From positions 70,064,801-70,128,800 of the forward strand of contig NC_067477.1 in assembly GCF_947179515.1 (NCBI RefSeq): a stretch of 64,000 bases of DNA, written 5' to 3'. The notes beneath the pieces were generated by a model that made no database searches, had not been told where the DNA came from, and was given only the letters and a program-made list of their open reading frames with translations. Position 1 is the stretch's first letter; every line of letters begins with the position of its first letter. The position numbers and the translations under genes are program-made. This stretch comes from Apodemus sylvaticus. Its lineage: Eukaryota; Chordata; Mammalia; Rodentia; Muridae. Of the stretch, positions 21,409 through 33,257 are shown piece after piece.

Positions 21409-21567
21409 AGTATTATCTAACCCAAATATAGAGAAAAAATTTTCACTTTCTAGTTAGAAAACAGAGCAAGAGATGTCAGTTGAAGTCAACATTCTACAAT
21501 TTAGAGGGCTTGGTTTTTCAAGACAGATTGACTTGTCCTCACAAAGTTTCTAAAGACTGGGCTGGGT
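21409..21567. other. unique spacer
   Basis: Short spacer between a CA repeat and a B2, with nothing recognisable. Confidence 0.4.
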
Positions 21568-21775
21568 GCTGGAGAGATAACTCAGTGGTTAAGAGCACTG
21601 ACTGCCTTTCCAAAGATCCTGAGTTCAATTCTAAACAACCACATGGTAGCTCATAATGGGATCCAATGCCAATGCCCTCTTCTGGTATGTAACATTGACA
21701 GTGTACTCATGTACATTAAATAAATAAATAATAAATAATAAATAATTAAATAAATAAATAAATAATCTTTTTTAA
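21568..21775 (+). mobile_element. B2 SINE with expanded (TAAA)n tail
   Basis: 'ggtgctggagagataactca', 'gtggttaagagcactgactg', 'tgagttcaattctaaacaac', 'catggtagctcataatggga' and 'cagtgtactcatgtacatta' are B2 blocks in order. The tail has grown into a TAAA/TAAATA array. Confidence 0.9.
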
Positions 21776-23639
21776 AAAAAGACTTTGCGTGGAAGTGAGG
21801 ACCACAGCTCACCCTCTCGCTCCTTCCACAGTCACCCCCTGGGAGGTGCAGGGAGGCCATGCAGTCTGACAATTGCCCATAAAGAATTAACCTTGAAGAC
21901 CCACAGCATTGGAAGTAGTTCAAGTGCCACTTTCTCAGTAAAAAGGGATTTGCCAGCTGGTATATAGTGGCATGTGTCAATCAGGTCTTGGAGCACTTAT
22001 CAGGAAGATAGGATAGACAGCGAAGGCATGAAGTATGCATGAACCAGATATGCATAAAACACAGACCGGCAGGGGAAGGGAGACCTAGGTTCTGCAGCTC
22101 AACACGTCCCTGAATAGTAGTCATTAGATGAGTAGCTTCCTGTCTATCGATGACTCACTACACCTAGTTACTGCCAATGTGCATCTTACAAAATCAAGAG
22201 AAAGATAAGAGTGACTCTGGAAGCAATTATGGAATGTGGCATGGTGGCTACATCTGGAGCAGACCTGAGTCAGACAGTGAGAATGTCCTTGCGGGGATAG
22301 CTGTGAGTCTGTCTCCACCCTTGTGCTAACCTGAGCACGTAAGTTAGACTGACCATTAAATTCCTCATGTGTATAGAGTCAGTCTAGCATTTGTCAACTG
22401 ACTTGTCCCTGATTCCATAATGGTATCCTTAACTTTATGAATTGAATGTTTGAGGATTCCAGAGTCAAAGCATGTTAGGCAACTTGAATCTACCAACTAA
22501 CAACAAACAAAACCAAACGTTGTGACATGACTTTCTGTCCATTGTCAACAAGGTCTAGAAAAGGAACCACCTTACCGACTGTGAGACTTTATTCAAAGAG
22601 CCCCTCCTCTTCACTTTTTGTGGACTGAAAAATCCCATGTCTTTCCCTGGAAATCGCTACTGTTTACTGGGAGAGGGGAGAAAACGAGGCTATGAAATGA
22701 ATAATGCTGAGGTGGAGGAGAACGTGCTTGGGAAACACCTCCAGTGTAAAAGAGAAAAGGCCATAGCTGTACATCAGATGGAGAATGCAGTTACTTACTT
22801 CCCTAGCTTTACTCGCTTCCCAGTGAATGGAATGGGATCACTGTGGAGGGAAGCCGCTGTGATAGTTACAACCCACCAGCCACAACCATGGCTCCCAGCG
22901 TACTCCAACTTCCTAAGATCTCTGCTTGTGGTGAAATGAAAGAAATTCCGTATCAACATCTAGAAGCCCAGGGAGACCTGATAGGAACTGGTTCAAATCC
23001 CTGCATCAACTTATTCCTCCCACAATCGAATATCTTCTTGTCCACAGTTTCTTTTCTTCCTCAGATTTTACAAAGAATAATCTGGATCTATTGTCTCTGC
23101 ATCCTATCCCAGAGAAAAGTCTCTTCGTTTCACACTCCACTTTTCTTTTTTTCCACTATCACTCAGACTAGAGATAGAAGGATGAACAAGAGAGCATTCC
23201 CCACACTTACTCTACATACAAGCTAGTTGGGAGGATGGACTTCTGCCATCTTTTCTTTACCATTGCCTATATGATGCCTTCTCTGTGGGATTCCCAGTGC
23301 CCTCTTGCCTCCTTAGGAACCAGATATTTCACTTCTCCAATCAAGTGGTTCCTCCTCTGTGAATTCCTCTACTCCCCACAAGGACTTGTTTACCAGTGTC
23401 CCTCTGCCACCAGTGTCTAAGCAGCCTGTTGGTGGTCAGGGTCTTACTACTCAATAAGTTTGTTGTCATCTCTCTACTCACGAAAGCGGCACATCTTACA
23501 ACAGAAGCAGGATTGTCTGTTGGCTTGCTTGCTTTTTCTACAGTTTCAGCGCCCCAAACAACATTGTTCCTAGTAGTTAGCTAATGAGTATTGTTATCTA
23601 GTCTACTTCTCAAATAAAATGACCCATGCATTAATCAGA
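21776..23639. other. unique sequence, no feature recognised
   Basis: About 1.9 kb without a recognised interspersed repeat. The longest open frames (100 and 127 codons at 22637-23226) overlap one another in different frames and show no recognised domain. Confidence 0.4.
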
Positions 23640-24350
23640 TCACACTGCAGCTAGAAATCTTGGTTTCAGCCTGGCTGCTTCCCCTGTTCCATCAATGTCT
23701 AAAATACTGACATTCTCTTCTTTCTAACTCCATAGTGCAGCCTTAACTCTGCCCTTGCCTTTCCTCTCATGGCCTATAACTTGACCTATAAATTGTTCAT
23801 CGATTTTATTTCTCTTGTTACTGACTAATCTTTCAAACTCACAGAGAAGTGGTTTTCTAAAGCACAGTTCTGGCCGTGTTCCTTCTAGCTGGGCATGGGT
23901 CCACATAATTTCTTCAGTCTGTAGCTTCTATGGCCACATCATTTCTTCAGTTCACAACTTCTATGGACACATCATTTCTTCAGTCCACAACTTCTATGGA
24001 CACATCATTTCTTCAGTCCACAGCCTCTATGGACACATCATTTCTTCAGTCCACAGCCTCTATGGACACATCATTTCTTCAGTCCACAGCCTCTATGGAC
24101 ACATCATTTCTTCAGCCTCCATGGCTGCCTGATCCCAGTAGCCATTTATTCACCTCACCTCTGAAGCACAAACTGGTTTAGGCCATATTTGTTCATGGTT
24201 CCCTCTGCACATGCTGTTCAGCCTACCTGGAATGTTGCCACTAGTCTGTTCCATCTCCTCCCAAGCACACATAAACACCTCACATGTGTGCCTGATCAAG
24301 GGCCCACAGATTCTTAAGGGCTTAACCCACATGTCAGATTCTTGCTGAGT
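23640..24350 (+). mobile_element. L2 LINE relic interrupted by a minisatellite
   Basis: Left of the array, 'ggtttcagcctggctgcttc', 'gtggttttctaaagcacagt' and 'tctggccgtgtt' follow L2 order. Right of it, 'ggttccctctgcacatgctg' and 'ttcagcctacctggaatgtt' match the L2 3' end ('tgcacatgctgttccctctgcctggaatgct'). L2 is inactive and ancient. No coding frame survives. Confidence 0.6.
23902..24127. repeat. 33-bp minisatellite, about 6.8 copies
   Basis: The unit cacatcatttcttcagtcca plus 13 further bases repeats at 23902, 23935, 23968, 24001, 24034, 24067 and 24100. The outer copies are the most diverged and the central three nearly identical. The unit is a multiple of three, so frames remain open and give an 11-residue peptide repeat of the type HIISSVHSLYG. 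That is an arithmetic consequence rather than evidence of a gene. Confidence 0.97.
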
Positions 24351-24745
24351 TTTCCCCAAGTCTAGTAGAGTTCACTTGTTCCCTTCACACTATACCCATG
24401 TTATTTTGGTTTGATCCACAAAATTTTAATTACATATATGGATTTGAACCTCCTATAATGGTATAAACTCATTGGTGTCCATGACATATCTTATACATCC
24501 TTCTAATGAGCACACGCCATACAGTACTGACACAGAGTAGAATCTTACCTGATAGTTCCAACATCAAGTCTGCACACCGGGAACATTCAAAAGAGAAGAC
24601 ATGAAACAGTCAACCTGGGTGCGGCGACACTGGCTGGGCCACAGGCAGAAGAGCACACTAGAGAATCCCTTAAGGACTCTGTTTTCAGGGGTGATACTCA
24701 CTGCATTACTGTGCTTCTGCAATAAGTCAATCAATGTGCTAGATG
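24351..24745. other. unique sequence, no feature recognised
   Basis: No repeat or exon recognised. Confidence 0.4.
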
Positions 24746-24749
24746 TTGG

Positions 24750-24850
24750 AATTACTAATCAACCATCTATTCACTTTCACAACAGCCTATAGATTACATA
24801 GTGCTGAAGGAAAGGCAGCTCAGAGAGAAGGCTTACCCAGCCTCCCACCC
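24750..24850 (-). mobile_element. MIR fragment (probable)
   Basis: 'tcactttcacaacagcctat' followed by 'gaaaggcagctcagagagaa' and 'ggcttacccagcctccc' resembles reverse MIR. Confidence 0.5.
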
Positions 24851-26432
24851 TAAACCTATCCAAGAGCACCCCACTGACACAAGAAGCCTGCACAGCAGGA
24901 AACATGAGTTGTCTTTAGGTATGGAAGCAACCAAGCAGCACTGCCCTTCAGTGAACCTCCAACAAATGCATGTGCAGAAACCAATGTTTTCCCTGCAGCA
25001 CAAGACAGATCTGGTCCTACTGAGATTCAGACTTTAAAGTGTAAAGCAAGTTATCAGAGCGGAAGCTGCAAATACACCCTGCAATAAGAACTGTGATCCC
25101 AGAAGAAAGGAAGAGAATTCTAATCAGTCTCTCACATCACAGGTTGTTCCACAGAATCTAAAATCTCATATGGGCGGCCTCCCTCTAAGGCCCAGCAATT
25201 GTCTAGTTCCCGTGTTTGAACTAGCTGCCAACTTGGCTGGCTGCTGCCGCCTCGCCTCTGCAGTGCTGGCCTCACTGACCTCCTGGGCTGGCTTTGCTGC
25301 CCCCTCTCCTCCCCTCATCCTCTGCCATTTATAGCTGAGCTTAACCTGGATTCTCTCATCCCACTAGCTTCCTCCCCTACAGATTTTAAGTGACATGGAG
25401 TTATTGGTCTATAATTATCTTCCTCAGCTTCTCAAAAACATACACTTAATAGAGAAGCTAAGACCATTTGAACAACTTAGCAAATAAACATAGTATTAGA
25501 TGCTAATCCAAAACATGAAACAAATATGTATGAGTTTATATGGATATAAGTAATTAGTGAGTAATGTAGAATATAGAGCAAATATTCCTTACATGAATGC
25601 ACAATTATTAAAGGCAAATGGATAGGGAAAATTAAAAGTCACTATTATAATATCATCACAGTAATAATGGTTTCAAGAAAAACTACTGGGAAATGTGATC
25701 AGTAGACAAAAGTTTTAAGAGGTATAAGATGGGTACATAGCCTCAAAAATATCTCCTTCCAGATTTACCCATTTGGTGCTTTAAGATATGCCCATGCCAG
25801 GGGATATAATACTGAAATAGAGCTCTTGACTAGCATGTGTCAGGCCACAAGTAAGAATTCAATTTATACATGCCAAACCTCCTTTGATAGATCTCCCTCT
25901 AGGAGATGAACTCAACTTCCCTACTTTTGGAAGCCCAACTAAATTGAATGAGTTACTTCTAAGGAATTATCATGGAAAGGGAAAATAGTCACTTTATTGG
26001 CACATACCTATGACCCATGTGTTCCAAGTTAAAGTACCTGTAACTAGCTGCATGGACATTATGAACCTTCATCTATGGTGTGAAGAAAAATACACTTCTG
26101 TGGTAGTCTCCCCAAATCTACAGCCTCAGACAGTTCTGGACCAGATACCAGACAGACCCAAACTCAGAAACACCACAGACCCAAACTCGGAAACACCCTA
26201 CCAAATATCTTGTCATTAGTTTTTAAAAACATTAATGAAATAAAAGACTGTGAAAGATGGGGAAATCATACAAACTAGACTTCACTGAGAACATGTGAAA
26301 ACTGAATTCAATACAGGAAGCTGGGTTGGATGTTCATCAGAACAGAAAAGGGACGCAAATGGAAACTCCAGGACAGTGTGAAAAATCTATAATTCATGGT
26401 AAAATGTCAATATACTGTGTTTATATTAACTT
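24851..26432. other. unique sequence
   Basis: A short G/C-rich patch with 'ctgctgccgcctcgcctctg' lies near 25250. A 24-bp unit (cagacccaaactc...aacacc) is present twice at about 26153-26200. Otherwise nothing recognised. Confidence 0.4.
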
Positions 26433-26872
26433 TTTAAAGTCAATTTTTCTTGATTCTTGAGTATTTCATACACGTATAAAATGAAATATGATCATTAACA
26501 TACCCACCCTCATTTCTGTCTCCAATTTCCCCTGTACATTCTCAAAAATGTCCTTTACCAACTTCATGTCCTTTTATTTCTTTGAAGGGGGGTAACCCAC
26601 TAAGTCAGGTTAGTGCTGCCGGTATGTTCATGGATATGGGGCTATCCACTGGGGCACAGAAAACCTACCAGTGGGAACACCTGTTTAAAAAAAAAAAAAA
26701 AAGACTGTCTCTCTCCCTTAAGAGCTATCAACTGCCAATAACTCTTCAGTAAGGTGTGAGAACTGGAGATCACCTACCTCCCCATCTACGCCAGAATTTT
26801 AACTGGCTTGACCTTATGCAGATATTGTGCAGGTTGTGGTTATGCTGAACTCTAACATGAGAGGAAGCTGGA
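26433..26872 (-). mobile_element. rodent L1 3' region (Lx-like)
   Basis: In plus-strand reading, 'acccaccctcatttctgtct', 'aagtcaggttagtgctgccg', 'ggggctatccactggggcac' and 'gagctatcaactgccaataa' match the reverse of the 3' part of an older rodent L1. A run of 17 A interrupts it at about 26684-26702. No coding frame is left. Confidence 0.7.
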
Positions 26873-26877
26873 TAAAG

Positions 26878-26925
<48 letters not shown>

Positions 26926-27045
26926 TAGATAGATGATAGGGTATAGATAACTAGATGATACATAGATGATAAATGATAGGTGATAGATTGGTTGATAGAT
27001 GATAGACAGATAGATGATAGATAGATAGATACACAGATAGATATG
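26878..27045. repeat. (GATA)n microsatellite
   Basis: A perfect GATA run of about eleven units is followed by an imperfect zone of gatgata and gatagata. The minus-strand open frames of 91 and 137 codons rich in Tyr/Leu/Ser/Ile are artefacts of it. Confidence 0.97.
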
Positions 27046-28270
27046 AATATAACCTGTCTTATCTTTGCAACTCTTTGGTAAATAACCATGTTTTAAAACA
27101 AAATATTCTTTTGCATATTTTCTATATTTAAAATGAGCATGTTTCCCTGAAAAATCAGAAACTTTTTCATTTTTAAAGACCACCTTCTTAGAGAAGTCTC
27201 TCCTCAGGAAAGCGGTGTCTTATATTGGACCTCTCCCAGATTTCCTAACCCTAAACTCCAGTGAAGCATTCCTTCAGCCTAGTTTACTTTGTTTTTATTT
27301 GGCTTGTATCTCTCTTTTTGGCAGCTCTACAAAGGCAAACACCCTTTAAATCCCATCCACATTTAGAATCCAGTGCTCACCAGCTGAGCTATTGTTACAG
27401 AAGAAGCCCCCATCCATCTAAGGCTAGTCCCTGAGCCAACTCTAGTTTTGAGACCAGCCTGCCAGCTGTTGTTTCTCCAGATCTCCTCTGCACCTGAGAG
27501 CTCAGCAGGTTTCTGCCCTGCTGGAAACTTACAGCAGAGCTCTGGGGCCAATCAGCCCCAGAATGATTTACTCAGACCTTTACCAAACAACAGCCCTGGT
27601 CACCACTGAAAGCACAGCCTGCATGATCACTGGGGCTAGCTCAGTGGGAGTCTCATGCTGGTCCAGGCATCTTTGCACCTGCCCTTCATCCCACAGTCTT
27701 ACCCCCTACTGTTCCCCTGGGAACCCTACCCATGGTCCCAGCTCCTAAGTAAACAAATTCACCTACAAACAGTATTTGTTCCATTCACCACCAAATTTTC
27801 TGAAATATGGGCTTTCCTCCAATTTTGAGATGTTACAGACCAGAACATACCTGAAGTAAACTGTTCTCATCTCCCTGTATTTGTTTCTTCATGTCCCCAA
27901 CACACAGGCTGGAGAGCAAACTTGGTGGAAAATGTAAAGAAAACAAAATATATCCAAATTATTTTAGATCCCAAACTTCATCCTTGATAAGAAAAACAAT
28001 AACAAAAAACAAAACAAAACAACAACAAACAACAGTTTATTTTTAACCAGGAGACAAAGGTTTCTGGCATCCTATGCTGAACACATCAATCCCAGGACTT
28101 GCACACAAACAGGGATTCTGAATTCTAGATCAAGAAAGTATAAAGTGTGGCGAAGATCAAATGCTGGCTATAACTTTTGTTGTTTGATGTACTTCTAAAC
28201 TGTGTACTTGGAAATCTGTCCCAGAGCTTCTGTAAAATGGCTTTCCCATGGAAGCACAGTACTTGATGCT
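27046..28270. other. unique sequence with a short A-rich patch
   Basis: A caaaacaaaacaacaac patch lies at about 27990-28034. No exon or SINE body is recognised. Confidence 0.4.
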
Positions 28271-28351
28271 TCTGGTGCCCTGGAGGCTACAGTGTTCTCT
28301 GGTGCCCTGAAGGCTACAGTGCCCTCTGGTGCTCTGGAGGCTACAGTGGTG
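28271..28351. repeat. 27-bp tandem repeat, three copies
   Basis: Unit starts at 28271, 28298 and 28325, each beginning tctggtgc(c/t)ctg(g/a)agg and followed by ctacagtg. Being a multiple of three it leaves frames open and produces a nine-residue repeat (SGALEATV plus one). The surrounding 90-codon frame shows no other protein feature. Confidence 0.97.
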
Positions 28352-28840
28352 CTCTCTCTGCCTGGTTTCAATGCCACAGGAAGCACTTATGCAGATGTGG
28401 TCTTGAGTCACCTGGAAGTGCTAAAAATCCACTTCTCCGAGCCACCACTAAAGCACAGCTGGTATTTGTTTTAAATCTGCAAACATTTACCATCTTTCAA
28501 AAAATAACTAATTGATTGCAAAACACATACAAGGAAAAATACAAAATAGAACCTGGGCCTAGGGTGACCAGGCTATGCATTATACAAAATCAGCACTGGT
28601 AAGGTGGTGATTTGCATATTTATCAGTGAAGTTCCCCAGAAGGTTGCAGGAACATGCATTGTTCTAATAAGATCAGTCAGTTAGGGCACTTTCTAGAGCT
28701 GGTAGCGGAGTGTTTTGAGAAAGGAATGGCTTTTTCTAATTTTTATCACTGTATCATATGAACTAGCAGCAGCCGTGTACAATTACCCACTGTAAGGCTA
28801 TTTTCCATTCATTCTTCAGTGATTTGATTTTTTTATATAT
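28352..28840. other. unique sequence, no feature recognised
   Basis: No repeat recognised before the old B1. Confidence 0.4.
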
Positions 28841-28844
28841 ATAT

Positions 28845-28932
28845 AATGTTATTTAGCCAAAGTCTTGCTACGTAGCCCAGGCTGGACTCAAATTTGTAAT
28901 CTTGTCAAGTGCTGTGTATCACCAAGCCTAAT
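28845..28932 (-). mobile_element. old B1/PB1 SINE
   Basis: 'gccaaagtcttgctacgtag', 'cccaggctggactcaaattt', 'tcaagtgctgtgtatcacca' is a reverse B1 of an old subfamily. It is truncated. Confidence 0.7.
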
Positions 28933-29379
28933 CTTCTTCTCTCTGAATTCCTGTATATCATTTTGCAGTAAGAACCATGAACAGCCCTAAGTTTTTAACC
29001 ATTTCTCTAAAAGTTTCTGCAACTATCATCTCAGCTCAGATAAGCATTTATTATCTCAAAAAATCAGCAATAACATGCAAAATAATAATCACACTAAACC
29101 AGTACATTAAAATGCTGTGGTTATTCCAACCTGCGTACCATTTTGTAAGTGTGCACAATTTCAATCTTTCTGCATTCCAGCAGTTCCTTGACCTGGTTTC
29201 TCCAGCAAAAAAGTCCAATTACTAAAACGTTGCCCTCAATTTATAATGAAAGAAATTAATTTGCTCTCATCCTCTAAAATAATCTGTATTAGTCACATAT
29301 TAATTTTTTAGTAATATTAATTATGTTAACAAATATATCTTAGAAATAACTATATAAAGTCCCTATCACTTAGGAGTTA
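28933..29379. other. unique AT-rich sequence
   Basis: No recognised feature. The 82-codon open frame at 28977 has no family resemblance. Confidence 0.4.
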
Positions 29380-29440
29380 GAAATGCATGTTTATTTATGT
29401 ATTTATCTATGTATTTATGTATGTATGTGTGTATTTAAAA
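29380..29440. repeat. (TATT/TATG)n microsatellite
   Basis: Mixed tttatttatg and tatgtatgta units. Confidence 0.9.
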
Positions 29441-29559
29441 TTCATGTTTTTCATCGAGAACTTTACACTTCAATGGAAAAGAAAAATATATAAGTATATA
29501 ATCATATAGAGTGTAACATGACCCTCACTAGAAATATAGGTTAGATTCAAGCATGAAAC

Positions 29560-30010
29560 TGGGAAAAGAAGGAGGAAAGAGGTAAGAGGAAAGACGGAGA
29601 CAACCATATGTAAGTATCAAAAACTTTTCTAGGAGTCTTAGGAGATGAGTAAGAATTAGCAGGAGGACAAAGCTAAAGTGTAAGAAGCCTGTGTAGAGAT
29701 TCTGGCAGTGAAAAATCAAAAGACTCGCAGGAAAGGGTGCATGCGCATATATTGTCAAAGCGAGTGGTATTGGCAAAGAACAGAGGAGGGTGGTAGGACA
29801 TGAGGCCGCTGCCTGTGGATAAGCTGCTCACAACATGTGAGGAACTCTGATTGCAGTCTGCAGGCGGGAGGGTAACCAGGGAATGTCTTAGGAGAGGTTC
29901 TTCTCAGGGTTAGAGCAGAGTAGCTTCTCAGAAGGGTCATCCTGGAGCTTTGTGGAAAGTGTCTAGAAGAGGATCACAGCAGGGTTGGGCATGGAACAGA
30001 GAGGGCATGA
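29560..30010 (-). mobile_element. L2 LINE relic (tentative)
   Basis: On the minus strand, 'cggcctcatgtcctaccacc' followed by 'ctcctctgttctttgcc' and a C/T-rich context resembles the L2 stretch 'cctcatctcctaccactctccc'. The similarity is low and the assignment tentative. Confidence 0.35.
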
Positions 30011-30479
30011 GAAATCCCAGGAGAAGGAAGCGTAGGGTGACTGCCTGGGGATTCAGGGGTGGTCTTGGGCATCCAGGCTCAGGACAAGGCTGAGTCCTGG
30101 GGATATTCCTGGTGATATTAAACACCGGCATAGATGACGGCTCCGTGCAGACGTGCAGGCAGGGACACTGCAATGGGGGTCCTTGGACTTCTAACGGCTT
30201 TGTGGATAGAATTCAAAAGGTCAGAAAACTAAAATGGGAGAAAAATTATAACCTCATGATCACTAACTGAATTTTCCCCAAATAATTTCAATTATAAATA
30301 CAGAAAGTACACCCTACAAGTATTAACAATGTCTCTGATCACCAAAATAAACCATGTCACAGTTCTTATGTCTTTTCTGAGAGCACATTTATCCTAATTA
30401 CTGCTTAAAATTATAGCAGTCATTAGGGTTATCCCTGGATCTTGTCATTCAGTGTAATTAATTTTAAAAAGGAAGAAAG
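30011..30479. other. unique sequence, no feature recognised
   Basis: Nothing recognised. Confidence 0.4.
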
Positions 30480-30590
30480 AAAACAAGGCATGATGCGAAC
30501 CCCTGTCACCCCAGAGCTTGTGGGTTAAGATTGAAAGAACACTCGAGGCCAGCTGGTTACATAGCAAGATCCTGTCTCAAGACAAACACC
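30480..30590 (+). mobile_element. old B1 SINE
   Basis: 'aaggcatgatgcgaaccc', 'ctgtcaccccagagcttgtg', 'cactcgaggccagctggtta' and 'catagcaagatcctgtctca' are degraded B1 blocks in order. Confidence 0.7.
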
Positions 30591-30629
30591 AGTAACAAGA
30601 TTAACATCATCTGAGCATATTTTAACCAG

Positions 30630-30765
30630 TCATCATGACTCAAGCCTGTAATCTTAGCTCTCAGGAGACTGAGGTAGGGACTGCAGTGAATTTGAGACTA
30701 GCCTGGGCTACATTGTGAGTCCCAAGCCATTCTGGACTAGACTGTGTAAAAAATAAGACACAAAA
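30630..30765 (+). mobile_element. old B1 SINE
   Basis: 'catgactcaagcctgtaatc', 'ttagctctcaggagactgag', 'gagactagcctgggctacat' are B1 blocks. It lies in the same direction as the B1 just upstream. Confidence 0.75.
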
Positions 30766-31874
30766 TTAAAATAACAACATCAAAAGCATTCACTGGTGTA
30801 TCACAATTTTCAGGGGTATTTCAGTATCATTCTATATATTTGCTTCAATGCATTTAGAAACATTATCCAGAAAGAAATCAGGAGGCTTCCCTCTCCTCCC
30901 AGAAGGACTGTGGTGCAATTCAAAAAACCCAGGTTAGTGGAGAACAAACCCACTGGAAAACTTAGGACTGGAAGAAACCATATGAAGGAGAGAGAGAGAA
31001 TCAGGACAGTGCCTTGGCAAGATTTACAAGAACAGAGACTTGTGAAGACAGATCTGAGGTGTTAGAAAATGCATTACACAAAGACTGAAATGCCTCCTTT
31101 AACTTACCAGTTAAGATGCATATCCATTTAAGAGTATTTGTTCTCTAAGCAACAGACGCAAAAACACGGGTTACAGGAATAGGAAGCAGCCCAGATTCCA
31201 GGAAAAGAATGGAAGCAATCCATAGAAAAGACAAGAAAAGAGTCGAGGGTGGAGGTGAACAGGTAGCAGGAAGGAACGGCCCGAAGTCACTCCCCAGAGT
31301 TTCTGGCTTGGCCTGACTTAGGACTTGTGGTCCATTGCAGGTTCCTTGAGCTGAAATGATAGATGCAGGAAGACACACAAACGAGTACAGCAGCTTCGTA
31401 AGATAGAGAAGGCCACCAGGATGGCAAAGGATGCAAGGTCAGTAAGATCGATGTCTACTTAGCAGTCTCTGCAGTAACCGCAGTGCGCGCAGTCTCCACA
31501 CACCCTGATCCAGATCGCTACTGTGTAGGAGCTGGCTTAGCGAACAGCAGAGTGTCCTACTCTGCCAGAAGCATGGCTGTTAGAAATGAAAACTGGGAAG
31601 ACAATAATAAAGATAGAATCAAGGGTCGAGCTTTGGCTGTTTCTGGAGAGAAGAAGGAATCAAAGTAAGAGGGAAATTTTAAGACATAAATGATGAGTCT
31701 GTGAGAAATGAGCTCAATCTGTTCAGAAATAAATTACTATCCCCATTTGCAATGCCAGGCACTCGCTGCATCAGACATCAGTCTAAACACCTGCATTATC
31801 TTTTAATACTGGGGATTATTAAGATAACTAATTATCTCTAACCCACAGACAAGGTTATTAGAATTCAACAAGTT
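30766..31874. other. unique sequence with retained CpGs
   Basis: Two basic open frames (89 codons at 30796 and 61 codons at 31483) lie here. The second is in a CpG-containing stretch (cagtgcgcgcagtc). No family is recognised for either. Confidence 0.35.
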
Positions 31875-32540
31875 TTAGGCCCTGAGCTGCCACATGAGCC
31901 CATGATGATGTCCAGGTCCGTGCTGCCTCTGAGGGTCATGTCTGGGTCCGTGGTCCGACTGCAGCCATTGTCTATGTTGATGTTTGCGGCCCGTGTCACC
32001 ACCGAGGATCTCTTGGATGTACATGGTCTATGTCTGTGGGCCGTGCTGCCACTGGGGGGAGGGGGCATACTGATCTGAGTGGCCTGTGCTGCCACCTGAA
32101 GTCATGTTGGTGTTTGTGGTCAAGGCTACCTCTGAGGACCTTACCTAGATCCGAGGTCCTTCTGCATCAGTGGACTGTCTGTATTGTCTGTGCTGTCACC
32201 AGGCATCACATGGAAGCCCATGATGTGTGCTCTAGATGACTGTGCAGAACAAGTAAGCTACTTTTGCAGTGAGATCAATAACTGCAGGTACAAAGTTGAG
32301 AAAGAGGGGCAGGGAAGGCTTCTGTGGTAACCGTGCACCACCCCCTCCCAAAAGAGAGTAACTGCCTAAGCAGGAAACCATCGAAGAAGTGTGATAAAGA
32401 AGCTGGGTGCAGCTCTCTACAACTGATGGCTTTTGGCAGGGTGCAGGAGGGGAAGGCTCAGATCTATTAAGGGGCAGGCCATTGAGATTTTGACCATGCT
32501 CCAGTGAGTATATAGGCAATCAAATTGGACTTGTTTTTAT
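31875..32540 (+). mobile_element. rodent L1 3' UTR (Lx-like), part before a B1 insertion
   Basis: A series of loosely repeated motifs of the form 'ggtccgtgctgcc' and 'gtcatgt(c/t)tg' runs from the start to about 32230. It is followed by 'gactgtgcagaacaagtaag', 'gctacttttgcagtgagatc' and 'ggccattgagattttgacca'. This order is what I recall for the 3' UTR of older rodent L1s. No coding capacity. Confidence 0.7.
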
Positions 32541-32738
32541 TTATTTATTTATTTGTTTGTTTGTTTGTTTGTTTGTTGGTTTTTTGGATTTTTGGTTTTT
32601 CCAAGACAGGGTTTCTCTGTATAGTCCTGGCTGTCCTGGAACTCACTCTGTAGACCAGGCTGGCCTCAAACTCAGAAATCTGCCTGCCTCTGCCTCCCAG
32701 AGTGCTGGGATTACAGGCGTGTACCACCACTGCCCGAC
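32541..32738 (-). mobile_element. B1 SINE inserted in the L1 3' UTR
   Basis: TTTA/TTTG-rich tail, then 'caagacagggtttctctgta', 'ctggctgtcctggaactcac', 'tctgtagaccaggctggcct', 'ctgcctctgcctcccagagt' and 'gctgggattacaggcgtgta'. Well preserved and full length, so younger than the L1 it interrupts. Confidence 0.95.
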
Positions 32739-32887
32739 TTAATTTTTATTTTTAAATTTTATTTTTTGGAAGGAGAGGGAGGTCACAAGGTTTGAGGGAT
32801 GAACATGGAAAGTCTGGGAAGTGAGTGTGACTGGGTACATGGTGTAAAATTCCCGAAGAATCAATAAAAATATTATGTTGGGGAAAA
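32739..32887 (+). mobile_element. rodent L1 3' end and polyadenylation signal
   Basis: 'aaggagagggaggtcacaag', 'gggtacatggtgtaaaattc' and 'aatcaataaaaatattatgt' form the terminus of the same L1, including an AATAAA and a short A-rich end. Confidence 0.75.
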
Positions 32888-33255
32888 AATCAGCAAGTTT
32901 AAAGCAAATTGTTTAAGGACACAACACAGCGGTGGGTGAGCAGGGAGGATGCCCTGTCTTGCTGATTTCCAGGGTATTTTGACAACTCCTTAGCTCCTTT
33001 GTACAAGGCCCAGCACTACAGAGAAGTGTTCTAGCTTGTTGGTCTGTTCAAGAGAGGATCTATGGCAGAGATTTCTGTCTCTTAGCTTCATTTTTTTTCT
33101 ACAGAGAAGTACCAGTCATTGGTTGAGGAATAGCAGTTGAGAATGGCAGAGCCCTGGCCTCAAAAGTTCTTCAAGGTTGAACACGCTGTGCAGTATAAAT
33201 GAGCCAAGTTTAGCCCAGACGCAGCTGTGTCACAAAGACCACAGGCAGTAAAGAA
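32888..33255. other. unique sequence, no feature recognised
   Basis: Spacer between the L1 end and a B1-like element. Confidence 0.4.
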
Positions 33256-33257
33256 GG

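Noticed and set aside
23902..24127. CRISPR-like regularly spaced repeats
   Set aside because: The units are contiguous 33-bp copies with no unique spacers, in a eukaryotic context, so this is a minisatellite.
26770..27183. Long Tyr/Leu/Ser/Ile-rich minus-strand frames
   Set aside because: They are translations of the GATA microsatellite.
32557..32742. Open frames on both strands that look protein-like
   Set aside because: They are the well-known translations of a B1 SINE.
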